From Lachnospiraceae bacterium (lineage in GTDB: Bacteria > Bacillota > Clostridia > Lachnospirales > Lachnospiraceae): a stretch of 64,000 nucleotides of DNA. The notes under the pieces were generated by a model. That model was not told the origin of the DNA. It saw only the letters and a program-made list of their open reading frames with translations, and did not search any database. The position numbers were made by a program, and so were the translations under genes. This document shows, piece after piece, positions 9,501 to 18,846 of this stretch. Location of the stretch: assembly GCA_017450485.1 (NCBI GenBank), contig JAFSTN010000024.1, positions 62,001 through 126,000 of the forward strand. The letters are read 5' to 3'. How positions within the stretch are numbered: position 1 is the first letter of the stretch; every line of letters begins with the position of its first letter.

Positions 9501-12500
9501 GCTGCGGCGATCACCCATACGAACGGCGCGGGTTCATTCACCATGCCTGCAGTTGATGTTACCGTCAACGCTGAGTTTGAAGCACAGAAGTATAATGTAA
9601 CACTTAATCTTAATGCTCCGGCTAACACAGCAAGGATCAACTCCGGAGAGATTACTGAGTATACATATGGAGTGGGTGCGACACTTCCTCAGAATGTTGT
9701 AAGAGAGACTGATGATCAGTACAGCTATACATTTGACGGGTGGTTTACTTCGAGCAATCCCTCAAGTACTGATGTTGCCGTTGCTTCACTAGGAAATAAC
9801 GAAACAGAAGATAAGATATTCTATGCAAAATGGACTGCAACTCCGAGAACCTATACGGTAACACTTAACACCGAGGGCGGAACGATAGCATCCGGACATG
9901 ATGTAACCTCATATACATACGGAACCGGATCAGCTCTGCCTGATGCAGCATATGTAACAAAAGCAGCCAATCCTCAGTATAGTTATGCATTTGCAGGATG
10001 GTATACATCCGCTGTGGGCGGAGCGGCCGTATCTGATATAAGCAGTTCGGACACCGGTGATATGGTATTGTATGCACATTGGAACGTAACTCCACGTACA
10101 TATAACATTACATATCATCATAATGACGGTACCAATGCCATAACTGCGGATACTTATACATACGGAGCTTCCAAGACTCTGCCGGGTATGCCGGATCGTC
10201 AGGATTATTACTTCGCAGGATGGTACACAACCGCCAATCCTTCTGCTTCTGATACATCAGTTACCACGATAGGTGCTTCCGAAACCGGTGATAAGGAATT
10301 CTATGCAAAGTGGACGGATGTACTTTACACCGTTACTAAACAGGATCCTGCAAGCGGCGGTACATTTACCGTATCAAAGCCTCAGGCGGCAAAGAATGAA
10401 ACCATAACAATAACTCCTTCGCCTTCGATCGGATATGAACTTGATAAAGTACAGTATAAAGCCGATGGTTCTCTTACCTGGACGGATGTTACAGGCCTGT
10501 CCTTTGCTATGCCTGACAAAAACGTCACGGTAAGAGTAGAATTCAAACCCGTTACGTACGCTGTAAGTCTCAATCCCAATGCAGGAACCGATAACGGCAG
10601 TGTAACTATTACAGGAAACGTTACTTCATATGTATACGGAACCGAAACGATTCTTCCGACTAATGTCACCAGAACCGGAACTCAGTATGTTTCATATATA
10701 TTTGACGGATGGTTCACGCTGGCAGCAGGCGGAGATAAAGTTGAAAAGATCCTGGCAGCGGATCTGGGTGTCAAGAACCTGTTCGCGCACTGGACGCCTG
10801 TATATAAATCTACGGATATAACCGCTGACACAACCCTGACCGGAGGCGGAGCAATAGGTATCGATCCTGCAAACAGCAAAGCAGGAGATACCGTTACCAT
10901 CAATATCACCTGTCCGACCGGTAAGGTGGTGGACGAGATCATCGTCAGAAAGCTTGATGTAAACGGTAATCCCGGAGATCAGGTAGCGGTCAATACCGTA
11001 ACTCCGAACGTTGAGTATACTTTTGTAATGCCTGACAGTCCGGTCAGCATCAACGTTTTATTTACAAACGCCACATATTCCATTACATATGAGACAAACG
11101 GCGGTGTGATTAACGGCGCATCTTATGCGACGGAATACACGTACGGAACCGGAGCAACACTTCCGACAGATGTGACCAGAGCATTCTCTGCTACGGAAAC
11201 ATATGAGTTTGACGGATGGTACACCGCTCTAACCGGCGGGACAAGGATCACGGCTGTATCCGGAACAGAGACAGGAGCAAAGACGTTCTATGCTCACTGG
11301 ATCTCCAAGTACATTTCCAATTTCAATACAGGTGTTCCTGCAGGTACAGCCAGTGTAAGCCCTGTTAATGCAAAAGCAGGTGATACGGTCACCATCACTA
11401 TTGATAATCTGCCTGTTGGAAAAGTCGTAAATCAGGTTATTGTCAGGAAAGTAATTAACGGAACTCCGGGAGATCAGGTCAATGTTACCACTGTAACTCC
11501 GAACAGTGAGTATACTTTCACGATGCCCGACTGTCCGGTAGATATAAACATCACGTTCAGGAATGCAACCTACAGCATCACTTATGAAAAAGACGGCGGA
11601 GTGATCAATGATCTGTCATATGCGACTGAATATACATATGAGACGGGAGCTACGCTTCCGACCAACGTGACCAAGGCACCGACTGCTACAGAAAGCTATG
11701 ATTTTGACGGATGGTATACGGATGCTACGGGTGGAACAAAGGTTCTCAGCATCTCAGGCACCGAAACCGGCGCAAAGACGTACTATGCTCACTGGACTAC
11801 CAGATATGTTTCCAATTTCGCCGGCAGTGTTCCGAACGGAACTGCTACGGTCAGCCCTGTTAATACCAAAGCAGGTGATACGGTTACCGTCACGATCGAT
11901 AATCTGCCTACGGGCAAGATCGTGGATCAGGTTATCGTTAAGAAAGTCATTAACGGGGTTGAAGGAGATTCGATCACGGTCACAACAGTGACTCCTAATG
12001 TCACATATACGTTCACCATGCCCGATTGTCCTGTCAGCGTTAACATTACGTTCAGAAATGCGACTTATGCAATTAATTACGTAACTGACGGCGGCGTGAT
12101 CAATGATTCACCGTATGCAGCCGAATACACATATGAGACCGGGGCAACGCTCCCGACTAATGTTACCAGAGCGTCTACAGCTGATGAGGCCTATGATTTC
12201 GACGGATGGTACACGGATGCTACGGGTGGAACAAAGGTTCTCAGCATCTCAGGCACCGAAACCGGTGATAAGACGTATTATGCACATTGGATAACCAAGT
12301 ATAGATCCAATATCGCATCATCCGTAACCTCAGGGGTAGCGTCTGTCAGCCCCGAAAACAGTAAAGCGGGAGATACCGTCATTGTTAATATCGGTACATT
12401 ACCTGCAGGTAAGGTTGTAGATGAAGTTATAGTAAGAAAAGTCGAAAACGGAATGCTTGGAGATGCGATCCCCGTTACGACCGTTACGGCAAATGTTGAG

Positions 12501-15500
12501 TACACATTTACCATGCCCGCATGTCCCGTATCGGTAAATGTGACCCTTAAGAACGCCACTTACACCATCACATACGAAAAGAACGGCGGAACGATCAACG
12601 ATTCTCCTTATGCAACATCCTATACATATGAAACAGGTGCTGCGTTGCCTGCAGATGTTACAAAGAACAACTATGCATTCGGGGGATGGTTTACTACGTC
12701 CGCACTTACCGGTAATGCCGTCACTTCGATCGCGGGAACCGAGACGGGAGACAAGACTTTCTATGCTAAGTGGCTGCCTCTTCACAGCATAATTAAACCT
12801 GTTCTCGTGAACGGAAGCATAGATACCAGGATCGGTTCGACCAGCATTTCCGAAGCAGCTGCCGGTACAGAGGTAACTATAATTGCCACTCCGAATATAG
12901 GTTATGAACTGGATACTCTGTCAGTTAAATACACCAGTGGAAATACTGATTATCCGGTATCCGTTACGACCACAAACGGAACTCGTCATTTCACTATGCC
13001 TGATCATGACGTAACTGTAACGGCAAGCTTTAGGAGTACGTCGGGAAGCAGTCAGTCAAGGACAAGTTCGGTCGGTATATCGTTCATAGATGCAGATTCG
13101 GGACTTGCGCTTTCAAATTCTGCCGGCTTCAGCGCCAGAGCAGATATAGGCTCCAACCAGGGCGTTACCATGGCAACGACCGGCGATGTTGTTACGCTTG
13201 GAGAACTAACCATTCCCGCAACATTCGATCTTGTCCGTGTTGATTGCTTCAAAATGTCATATATGGAAGGCAAGACGGTGATAGAGCCTTCAAGTACCGT
13301 TACTTTATCTGCACCATACAGTTTTACTATGGGCCTTGCTGATGCCAATTACAAGATCTATGTAAGAGAGAAAGGTGCGGCAGTCACATCGTTAACTCTC
13401 ACGGGAGGCAGTGTAACCATCACACCGGCTGTATCACGTACAGAAAAGGTAAAGGCTGGAGAAACAGTCACCCTGACCTTTACTCCTGACACGGGACTTG
13501 CATTAAATACCGTTACTCTCACCGGAGCAAACGGAAGCTCATATATAGTAAGTGATACAGCAGATACAAATGTCAAGACATTTGTCATGCCTGATCCGGT
13601 TACGGCTATCACTGTAAATGCAACCTTCAAGTCAGCTGTTGCTAACGCCAATATTCCTGTAAGTATGCCGATAAGCGCAAATGCCCTTACGGATTATCTG
13701 AACATGTCCGGAGTATCCAAGGTTACGCTTACTCCTAAGGCCGGAGATTCCGCCGTTACAAGTAATACGGTTAATATCACCGGCACTGTGACGATTCCCG
13801 ACGGAGTATCCGTTGATGTTGAACAGGGCGTATACCTTAATGTTTCGGGAACCCTGAATATCGGGGCTGGCAGTACGGTCACCAACAATGGAGTGATGAC
13901 TAACCAGGGCACCATCAATGTGGGAGCATATGCTACTCTGATCAATAACGGTACTCTGGCAACCAGCGGCGATATCAATACCGATACGGGAGCGGGAGTA
14001 GTTAATAACGGAAAGATAGTCCAGACTTCATCTGCCAGCGTCGGAACGACTACCGGAACCGCTGCGATCACATCCGACTGCGGTACCTGCGGTGATTCGA
14101 CATATTACTATCTGGATGCGGATCCTACAGATTCGTCAAAGAAACGACTTACGGTTCTCGGAATCGGTAATACCCAGGCTTATACCAGTGTTACCAGCCA
14201 CCAGCAGATCTGGTATACCGCAGGAAAGACCGCAATCAAGAGCATAGTTTTTGAAGAGGGTATAACCAGAGTCGGTGACTATATGTTCATCGGCGACACT
14301 TACAATAACTATTACACTTCATTAACTACGGTTGTTTTAAGCGACACCGTTAAAACAATCGGGGCGAATGCATTCGACAGATGCGGGCTAAATGCAATTG
14401 ATCTTAATAAAGTTGAGACCATAGAGACTTATGCATTCAGCAGTTCGGCTTTAACGAGTGTTACCCTGCCCGATACACTGGATACAGTAGGTGCATGCGC
14501 ATTTTTCCATTGTGAATCACTTACGCAGGTAACGATACCTGATCTGGATATTTATATCGGCGAACGAGCTTTTCAGGAGGCAGGACTGACCAGTCTGACT
14601 GTTCCCGCAACACCCAGATTCGGCGGCCAGGTATTTATGAATAATATGTCATTAACAGATGTGGTTATGGAAAATGGCCGTACGACTGCTGCTGAAGGAA
14701 TGTTTACCTGGTGCAGAAAACTTGAAAACGTTACACTTCCCAATACGCTTGAATCTATAGCAGATTCAATGTTTTCCGAATGTAATTATAAGGAGAAGAC
14801 CATTGCTATTCCTGCTTCTGTAAAGAAGATAGGAACGGGTGCGTTTTCGAACTGTAATCTCACATCAATAACTCTTCCCGAAAATCTTGAATACATTCAG
14901 GGAAAGAACTATTCATCCGGTGCATTTGCGCAGAATGACAGATTAACTACTGTCACAATACCATCAAAAGTGAAATCTATCGGCAGAAAAGCTTTTTATG
15001 GCGACTGGAATCTTACTACGATACGTATAGAGGATTCAGACGGTACGCTACAGAGTATAGATGCGGAAGCATTTGATGCAGATTCTCAGATTGAAACAGT
15101 ATACTATGGAGGAACTGAAGCATTATGGAATGAAATCCGTATTTCAGACAGGAACAGTTACCTTACGGAAGCAAAGAGATACTATTACAGGTATAGCAAT
15201 CCTGTTTCTTTACAATATCCGGCGGCAGGCGGAACGGTTAAGTGTTATATCGGTGACGATGAGATATCTGCTTCTCAGACAGTGATGGGCGGAGAAGAGA
15301 TCACTGTTGTGGCAACTCCCGCTTCAGGGTATGAAACCGGCGAGGTCACAGTCACAAAGGAGAACAGAGATGCGGTAGAGCTTGTATCAAATAAATTCAC
15401 CATGCCCACCCAGGCCGTAACGGTAAGTGTTGAGTTCATTTCGTGGAATGATGCTGCTGAATTTACCGGTTCGACTGCAGCGGAACTTCAGACAACGATA

Positions 15501-17693
15501 AACGAGAATCCTTCTGTTAAGCTGACCTCCAATCTGACAATAGATTCCGACCTTACGATAGGTGCCAACAAGGTGCTTGTGGTTGACAGCGGGGTAAATC
15601 TTACCGTGGCATCAGGCAGTACGCTTACCGTCAGCGCGGGTGCAACGATCAATAACCTCGGTACTGTTACGAATAACGGGGAAATGATCATTTCGGGTAC
15701 CGTTAATAACAGAAGTACCAATACCGTTGTTAATAACGGAAAGCTGTATATCGAAAAAGAGGCATACTTTAACAATGGTTCCGGAGATGATAACGGCAGA
15801 TTTGTCAATGCTTCATCCGGTCGTGTAGGAAACCTCGGAACGTTTGAAAATAATGCCGGAAGCAGCGTGATCGATAGCGGTCTGTTTGCCGGGAATGATA
15901 TAACAGGCGATGGCAGCATAGATAACAGCGGAAAACACGGCCAAAACGTATGCAGCGGACAAATAGGTGCATCAGAAGATTTGAATGTATTCTTCGTGCT
16001 TGATTCCGCAGGCCTCTTTACGGTATTCGGTAACGGTCCGATGGCTGATTTCAGCTCATATTATGATTCTTCAAGAAAATACAGCAGTAACAGTGAATCG
16101 ATCACATCGCTCCGCATTGAAGAAGGAATCAGCAGAATAGGATCCTTCAGTTTCGTTGACGTGGAAAATCTTGCCTGGTCCGATCTGCATATAGCATCTA
16201 CGGTTGAAGAGATAGGGGAAGGCTCATTCTACAGATGTCTTGGTTTCAATCGGATCGAATTACCGGAAACGGTTAAGACGATCGAAGCCAATGCTTTTGA
16301 AAACTGCTCAAACGTAACTGCGATCGTGATCAGTGAAAATGTCGAATCGATCGGCAATAACGCATTCTACGGTTGCGGAGGCTTAACGAGCGTTTCACTT
16401 CCTGAAAGTGATTGTACTTACGGAACCGGAGTATTCTCCTGGTGCGACGCTATCACGGAAGTACACATTCCTCTGTCCATGACTTTTGTGCCTGAATATA
16501 TGTTTAGCGGATGCAGTGCGATCAGGAATGTTTATTATCCCGGCAACCAGGGACAATGGAACACTCTTAAGAGCAGAAGTGGCAGTAATAATTCCTGTCT
16601 GTTTGATGCGACGATCCACTGTGCCAACTCAGGTTATTGCGTAACGATCGATGATTCTATCGAAAACGGCACAGTTACAGCTGTTTCCGAAGGCGGAGAT
16701 ATAAGAAACCTCGAAGAGGGTAATACGGTTACGTTTACTCTGACACCCGATGACGGCTATGAGTGTGTCGGGTTTAATGTATGGGCAACGGAGCTGGACA
16801 GAAGTGTAGACTATGTTCCGACCGGCAGTGATAATGTATTCACTTTTGAGATGCCCGCCTCGAATGTCGAGATAGAAGCATGGTTTATGCCGATCGGAAG
16901 TGTATTGCAGGGTAACTGGACAGATGCTCAGCTTATCGCATCCCTTTCAAATGAAAACATAGACGAGATATACATTTCCGGAGATCATGCAATTGAAGCG
17001 GATATTACCATTCCTGCCGGAGTGTATGTGGAGATTGAATACGGAGTATCAGTTACGATCATGCCGAGCTATACAATGACTGTAGCCGAAGGAGCAACAC
17101 TGACTAATTACGGAACATTAACCGTTGCTCCCGGAGCAGAACTGATCAATAACGGTGACTTAGGTAACTTCTGCAAGAATACGCTTGATATCTGGGGGAC
17201 ACTGACCAATAACGGAAGCCTGAGTAACGGAGGCCGGAACGGTAACGGACGTATCGTTATTGAAAACAGCGGTATACTGACCAATAACGGAATGATATAC
17301 AATGAATATAATAGCGAGATCCGGAATTACGGAACAGTAGACGGCAACGGAACCTGCGACGGATACGGAGACTTTATTGACTATACTTCCGGTTCCGGCA
17401 AAGGAGATTTTGGAAAGGGAGATATCGGAGATTTATCATCAAATCCCATGAGTTCGGAATTTGACATTCCGACGAATGACAGCGGATCAGATAAGGGAGG
17501 AGATGATCCCATTGAATCTGTGACATCTGAATCCGGGGAGCCCCTTAATGATAAAGAATCCGCAGATCCACAGAGTAATGACATCACGGATTCACAGAGT
17601 AATGACACGGATCCCGGTGATCCGCAGAGCATAAGTGATCCCGACGATTCGCCTAGCGGAGATGATCCCGGTGCCCCTGAGGGCGAAGAATAA
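6573..17693 (+). CDS. Giant secreted modular surface protein: FecR, beta-helix, InlB B-repeats, BspA LRR
   Basis: About 3706 residues. ATG 6573 is preferred (AAGGAAAG four bases upstream) over an in-frame TTG at 6549. Order: signal peptide ending near SAEAA (to about nt 6700); FecR-like domain (6720-7210, with TSTMATGIRGTCGW); Pro/Glu/Ala/Thr-rich linker (7230-8150); N-rich beta-helix module (8150-8840); alternating divergent InlB repeats and eight classical InlB B/Flg_new repeats with FDGWYT...FYAHW cores (9110-13040); second beta-helix module (13650-14060); BspA-like LRR block (14080-15130); third beta-helix (15450-15930); second LRR block (15950-16600); fourth beta-helix (16900-17400); acidic Asp/Ser/Pro tail. 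No LPXTG anchor. Likely an adhesin or matrix-binding protein outside the cell; FecR usually takes part in envelope signalling. The repeat region seems less GC-rich than the two ends. Confidence 0.9.
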   Translation: MRIYSEERKPDTRHIARSLICKALVFVLCASSALSYPMSAEAANSAKAKSMRLEQTEGDVGVTNITKGDLTYTAGMRLGSGDDVDTDTASYAWISLDDSKAIKVDEVSEVEVRQKGKNLEALLVSGNLYFNVTVPLKSDESMNIRTSTMATGIRGTCGWVSIVDGCNTRVHLLEGVLHCKVINPVDGQIKTVTIHAGEWADFTVYGVEVFDKNPELISTSDGGQVPVTTPIGTDTDTASGEKADTSAATAEPAGNAPGTDNNEDGGSADEAGGDTGTVSAEESEIAGTSADTSSSEDGAAGTGEALQESEAGGSTGDSTYNERPEIPVSPDGESCDISMSRFTEDDIPGFVLVELVGDDPLIEKIYDQSGIDLRNLTQEEAEEKLAEKEAETAERMQAIREAEAAQESNISKDPVWERGDKSAKEPEAPAEKAEEKTAPAERVLPIDTPATKTNPTPKATAPADTSTPSSPSKTDATPTQSAQAAASTASTPSTGSPAPTGSTNNDPATQPGSSNTNTPNNNPNSTVELTMPQTATTVQDYLNQSGVNKVVLNPGSGNNTLDVDIDFTVPAGKNLTASAGVPVDVNSGKSAAVNGTANLGSSLANNGSLSVNSSHTLTVAGAFTNSGTFNNTSSGRSEFSGGVTNTGTFTTSGTLDLNSAMTTTGSFTISGGTVSAGSGINATAGSVNLNGGTLTSTGTTLTIAGAALTMDGGTLTSSGTALQVSSGSFTMNSGTVTSATTGQTVVLNTVANVHLNAGEIKNMGDGGAISVPANTDFHNIMTSSDDMHITAKTDNLLGTDVGKLDETTGTSYGFISVWGGTEFNGELFDPNTMHPLTLSAVISATEYDLETISTPAFVKAGVNVPLTVRPKTGYQIDSVAFVNPDNSNSDWGISYTAGSSTGFTMPSGPVEIRVTASKINYQLTKPASVTGGTIGLSVDNNTAPTTAQYGQTVNVNATPATGYRLKTLTYTPAGGTAAAITHTNGAGSFTMPAVDVTVNAEFEAQKYNVTLNLNAPANTARINSGEITEYTYGVGATLPQNVVRETDDQYSYTFDGWFTSSNPSSTDVAVASLGNNETEDKIFYAKWTATPRTYTVTLNTEGGTIASGHDVTSYTYGTGSALPDAAYVTKAANPQYSYAFAGWYTSAVGGAAVSDISSSDTGDMVLYAHWNVTPRTYNITYHHNDGTNAITADTYTYGASKTLPGMPDRQDYYFAGWYTTANPSASDTSVTTIGASETGDKEFYAKWTDVLYTVTKQDPASGGTFTVSKPQAAKNETITITPSPSIGYELDKVQYKADGSLTWTDVTGLSFAMPDKNVTVRVEFKPVTYAVSLNPNAGTDNGSVTITGNVTSYVYGTETILPTNVTRTGTQYVSYIFDGWFTLAAGGDKVEKILAADLGVKNLFAHWTPVYKSTDITADTTLTGGGAIGIDPANSKAGDTVTINITCPTGKVVDEIIVRKLDVNGNPGDQVAVNTVTPNVEYTFVMPDSPVSINVLFTNATYSITYETNGGVINGASYATEYTYGTGATLPTDVTRAFSATETYEFDGWYTALTGGTRITAVSGTETGAKTFYAHWISKYISNFNTGVPAGTASVSPVNAKAGDTVTITIDNLPVGKVVNQVIVRKVINGTPGDQVNVTTVTPNSEYTFTMPDCPVDINITFRNATYSITYEKDGGVINDLSYATEYTYETGATLPTNVTKAPTATESYDFDGWYTDATGGTKVLSISGTETGAKTYYAHWTTRYVSNFAGSVPNGTATVSPVNTKAGDTVTVTIDNLPTGKIVDQVIVKKVINGVEGDSITVTTVTPNVTYTFTMPDCPVSVNITFRNATYAINYVTDGGVINDSPYAAEYTYETGATLPTNVTRASTADEAYDFDGWYTDATGGTKVLSISGTETGDKTYYAHWITKYRSNIASSVTSGVASVSPENSKAGDTVIVNIGTLPAGKVVDEVIVRKVENGMLGDAIPVTTVTANVEYTFTMPACPVSVNVTLKNATYTITYEKNGGTINDSPYATSYTYETGAALPADVTKNNYAFGGWFTTSALTGNAVTSIAGTETGDKTFYAKWLPLHSIIKPVLVNGSIDTRIGSTSISEAAAGTEVTIIATPNIGYELDTLSVKYTSGNTDYPVSVTTTNGTRHFTMPDHDVTVTASFRSTSGSSQSRTSSVGISFIDADSGLALSNSAGFSARADIGSNQGVTMATTGDVVTLGELTIPATFDLVRVDCFKMSYMEGKTVIEPSSTVTLSAPYSFTMGLADANYKIYVREKGAAVTSLTLTGGSVTITPAVSRTEKVKAGETVTLTFTPDTGLALNTVTLTGANGSSYIVSDTADTNVKTFVMPDPVTAITVNATFKSAVANANIPVSMPISANALTDYLNMSGVSKVTLTPKAGDSAVTSNTVNITGTVTIPDGVSVDVEQGVYLNVSGTLNIGAGSTVTNNGVMTNQGTINVGAYATLINNGTLATSGDINTDTGAGVVNNGKIVQTSSASVGTTTGTAAITSDCGTCGDSTYYYLDADPTDSSKKRLTVLGIGNTQAYTSVTSHQQIWYTAGKTAIKSIVFEEGITRVGDYMFIGDTYNNYYTSLTTVVLSDTVKTIGANAFDRCGLNAIDLNKVETIETYAFSSSALTSVTLPDTLDTVGACAFFHCESLTQVTIPDLDIYIGERAFQEAGLTSLTVPATPRFGGQVFMNNMSLTDVVMENGRTTAAEGMFTWCRKLENVTLPNTLESIADSMFSECNYKEKTIAIPASVKKIGTGAFSNCNLTSITLPENLEYIQGKNYSSGAFAQNDRLTTVTIPSKVKSIGRKAFYGDWNLTTIRIEDSDGTLQSIDAEAFDADSQIETVYYGGTEALWNEIRISDRNSYLTEAKRYYYRYSNPVSLQYPAAGGTVKCYIGDDEISASQTVMGGEEITVVATPASGYETGEVTVTKENRDAVELVSNKFTMPTQAVTVSVEFISWNDAAEFTGSTAAELQTTINENPSVKLTSNLTIDSDLTIGANKVLVVDSGVNLTVASGSTLTVSAGATINNLGTVTNNGEMIISGTVNNRSTNTVVNNGKLYIEKEAYFNNGSGDDNGRFVNASSGRVGNLGTFENNAGSSVIDSGLFAGNDITGDGSIDNSGKHGQNVCSGQIGASEDLNVFFVLDSAGLFTVFGNGPMADFSSYYDSSRKYSSNSESITSLRIEEGISRIGSFSFVDVENLAWSDLHIASTVEEIGEGSFYRCLGFNRIELPETVKTIEANAFENCSNVTAIVISENVESIGNNAFYGCGGLTSVSLPESDCTYGTGVFSWCDAITEVHIPLSMTFVPEYMFSGCSAIRNVYYPGNQGQWNTLKSRSGSNNSCLFDATIHCANSGYCVTIDDSIENGTVTAVSEGGDIRNLEEGNTVTFTLTPDDGYECVGFNVWATELDRSVDYVPTGSDNVFTFEMPASNVEIEAWFMPIGSVLQGNWTDAQLIASLSNENIDEIYISGDHAIEADITIPAGVYVEIEYGVSVTIMPSYTMTVAEGATLTNYGTLTVAPGAELINNGDLGNFCKNTLDIWGTLTNNGSLSNGGRNGNGRIVIENSGILTNNGMIYNEYNSEIRNYGTVDGNGTCDGYGDFIDYTSGSGKGDFGKGDIGDLSSNPMSSEFDIPTNDSGSDKGGDDPIESVTSESGEPLNDKESADPQSNDITDSQSNDTDPGDPQSISDPDDSPSGDDPGAPEGEE
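11206..12300 (+). repeat. Tandem 495-bp units within the InlB repeat array
   Basis: Units of 165 codons, each holding one InlB B-repeat and one divergent repeat, recur in this part of the giant gene. The stretches 11706-11770 and 12201-12265 (65 bases) differ at one base only, so the last duplication or gene conversion is recent. Other copies are more diverged. Confidence 0.8.
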
Positions 17694-17705
17694 GGTACAT
17701 ACATT

Positions 17706-18746
17706 TTGAATACAGAAAACAAAACTGACAGAAAAAAACTCATCATGATCATAGCAGTTGTGGTAGCTGTACTTGCAATTATCATCGGCGTAATCATCGC
17801 GCTTATGATCCGCAGGAACAAGACTCCGCAGGTCGAGAACGTGCCAACTCAGACCATGGGCGGTCTGGATGTGCTGTGCGAGCCGAGTTCCATCGCGCTC
17901 ATAGCCGATCAGGGATTCCTAGTGACCGATGTGTATGGCAAGCAGATCTGGCTCATCAACAGCATCAGCGGATCCATCTATGCCGGAAAAGGAAGTGTCG
18001 AGGATATGTACGGCCAGCCCCTCGGCGGATACAATGACTCGGAGCTTAAGGACAGCCTTTTCAAGGAACCCTGGGCGATCAGTCCTTTTCTGGACGGATA
18101 TGCCGTATCTGACACCCAGAATAATGCGATCCGTTTGATCAGTTCCACAACTACACAGACAGTCAACGGATATTCTGAGGAACTGGAGATCGGTGATCTC
18201 GGAGTGAAGTTTGATACACCTACCGGTCTGGCTACTGATGAAGCCGGTAACCTCTATATATCCGAGACGGGTAAGGGAGCTATCCGCCGGGTTACTCCCG
18301 ACGGTGAGGTCACAACAGTGGCCGAGGGCCTGAATGGTCCCATGGGTCTGTATTCCTCAGGCGATTATATCTATGTGGCTGAGACTGCCTCTCACCGAAT
18401 CGTGCGGGTTAAGGACGGGCAGATCGAGGTGGTAGCAGGTACCGGAGAGGAGACTCCCGAGGGTGGTCTGGGCGACGGTTCGGTTAAAAAGGCCACATTC
18501 AGATATCCTCAGGGCGTAGCCGTAACCGACGACGGTACCGTCTTTGTCGCCGACACGGTATCATCCACGGTACGCATGATCCGGAATAATAAGGTAACTA
18601 CGATCCTCCAGCGAGAGGGCGATGAGCTGGATATCGAGATGTATCCGGTATCTCCGAGAGGTCTGTTTATAGATAACGGCAGTCTTTATGTATGTGATCC
18701 TTTTGCACGCCGGGTGTATGTACTTAAGCTGGAGGATGTATATTGA
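17706..18746 (+). CDS. Membrane-anchored NHL-repeat beta-propeller protein
   Basis: 346 residues from a TTG start 12 bases after the giant gene, with AAGGT upstream; an internal ATG at 17745 would remove the basic residues before the membrane helix and has no ribosome binding site. Residues about 12-36 form one transmembrane helix. The rest is an extracytoplasmic propeller with NHL-type blades: LFKEPWAISPF, FDTPTGLATDEAGNLYISET, LNGPMGLYSSGDYIYVAET and FRYPQGVAVTDDGTVFVADT. NHL propellers bind proteins, glycans or other polymers and are not usually catalytic. Immediate linkage to the giant gene suggests that it binds that protein or reads its ligand state at the membrane; this is inference. 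Confidence 0.85.
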   Translation: MNTENKTDRKKLIMIIAVVVAVLAIIIGVIIALMIRRNKTPQVENVPTQTMGGLDVLCEPSSIALIADQGFLVTDVYGKQIWLINSISGSIYAGKGSVEDMYGQPLGGYNDSELKDSLFKEPWAISPFLDGYAVSDTQNNAIRLISSTTTQTVNGYSEELEIGDLGVKFDTPTGLATDEAGNLYISETGKGAIRRVTPDGEVTTVAEGLNGPMGLYSSGDYIYVAETASHRIVRVKDGQIEVVAGTGEETPEGGLGDGSVKKATFRYPQGVAVTDDGTVFVADTVSSTVRMIRNNKVTTILQREGDELDIEMYPVSPRGLFIDNGSLYVCDPFARRVYVLKLEDVY

Positions 18747-18846
18747 CCGGTACATCCGCACGGCCTTGTACAGACTGAGACGATCGTAACGCTGACATTC
18801 CCGTAACATCGGAAGTTGGCGTTATACTTTTGAAAGAGAAATAACT

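Noticed and set aside
8150-17400. CRISPR-like regular repetition
   Set aside because: Repeats are in-frame protein repeats of varying length and divergence, with no constant 25-40 bp repeat and unique spacers.
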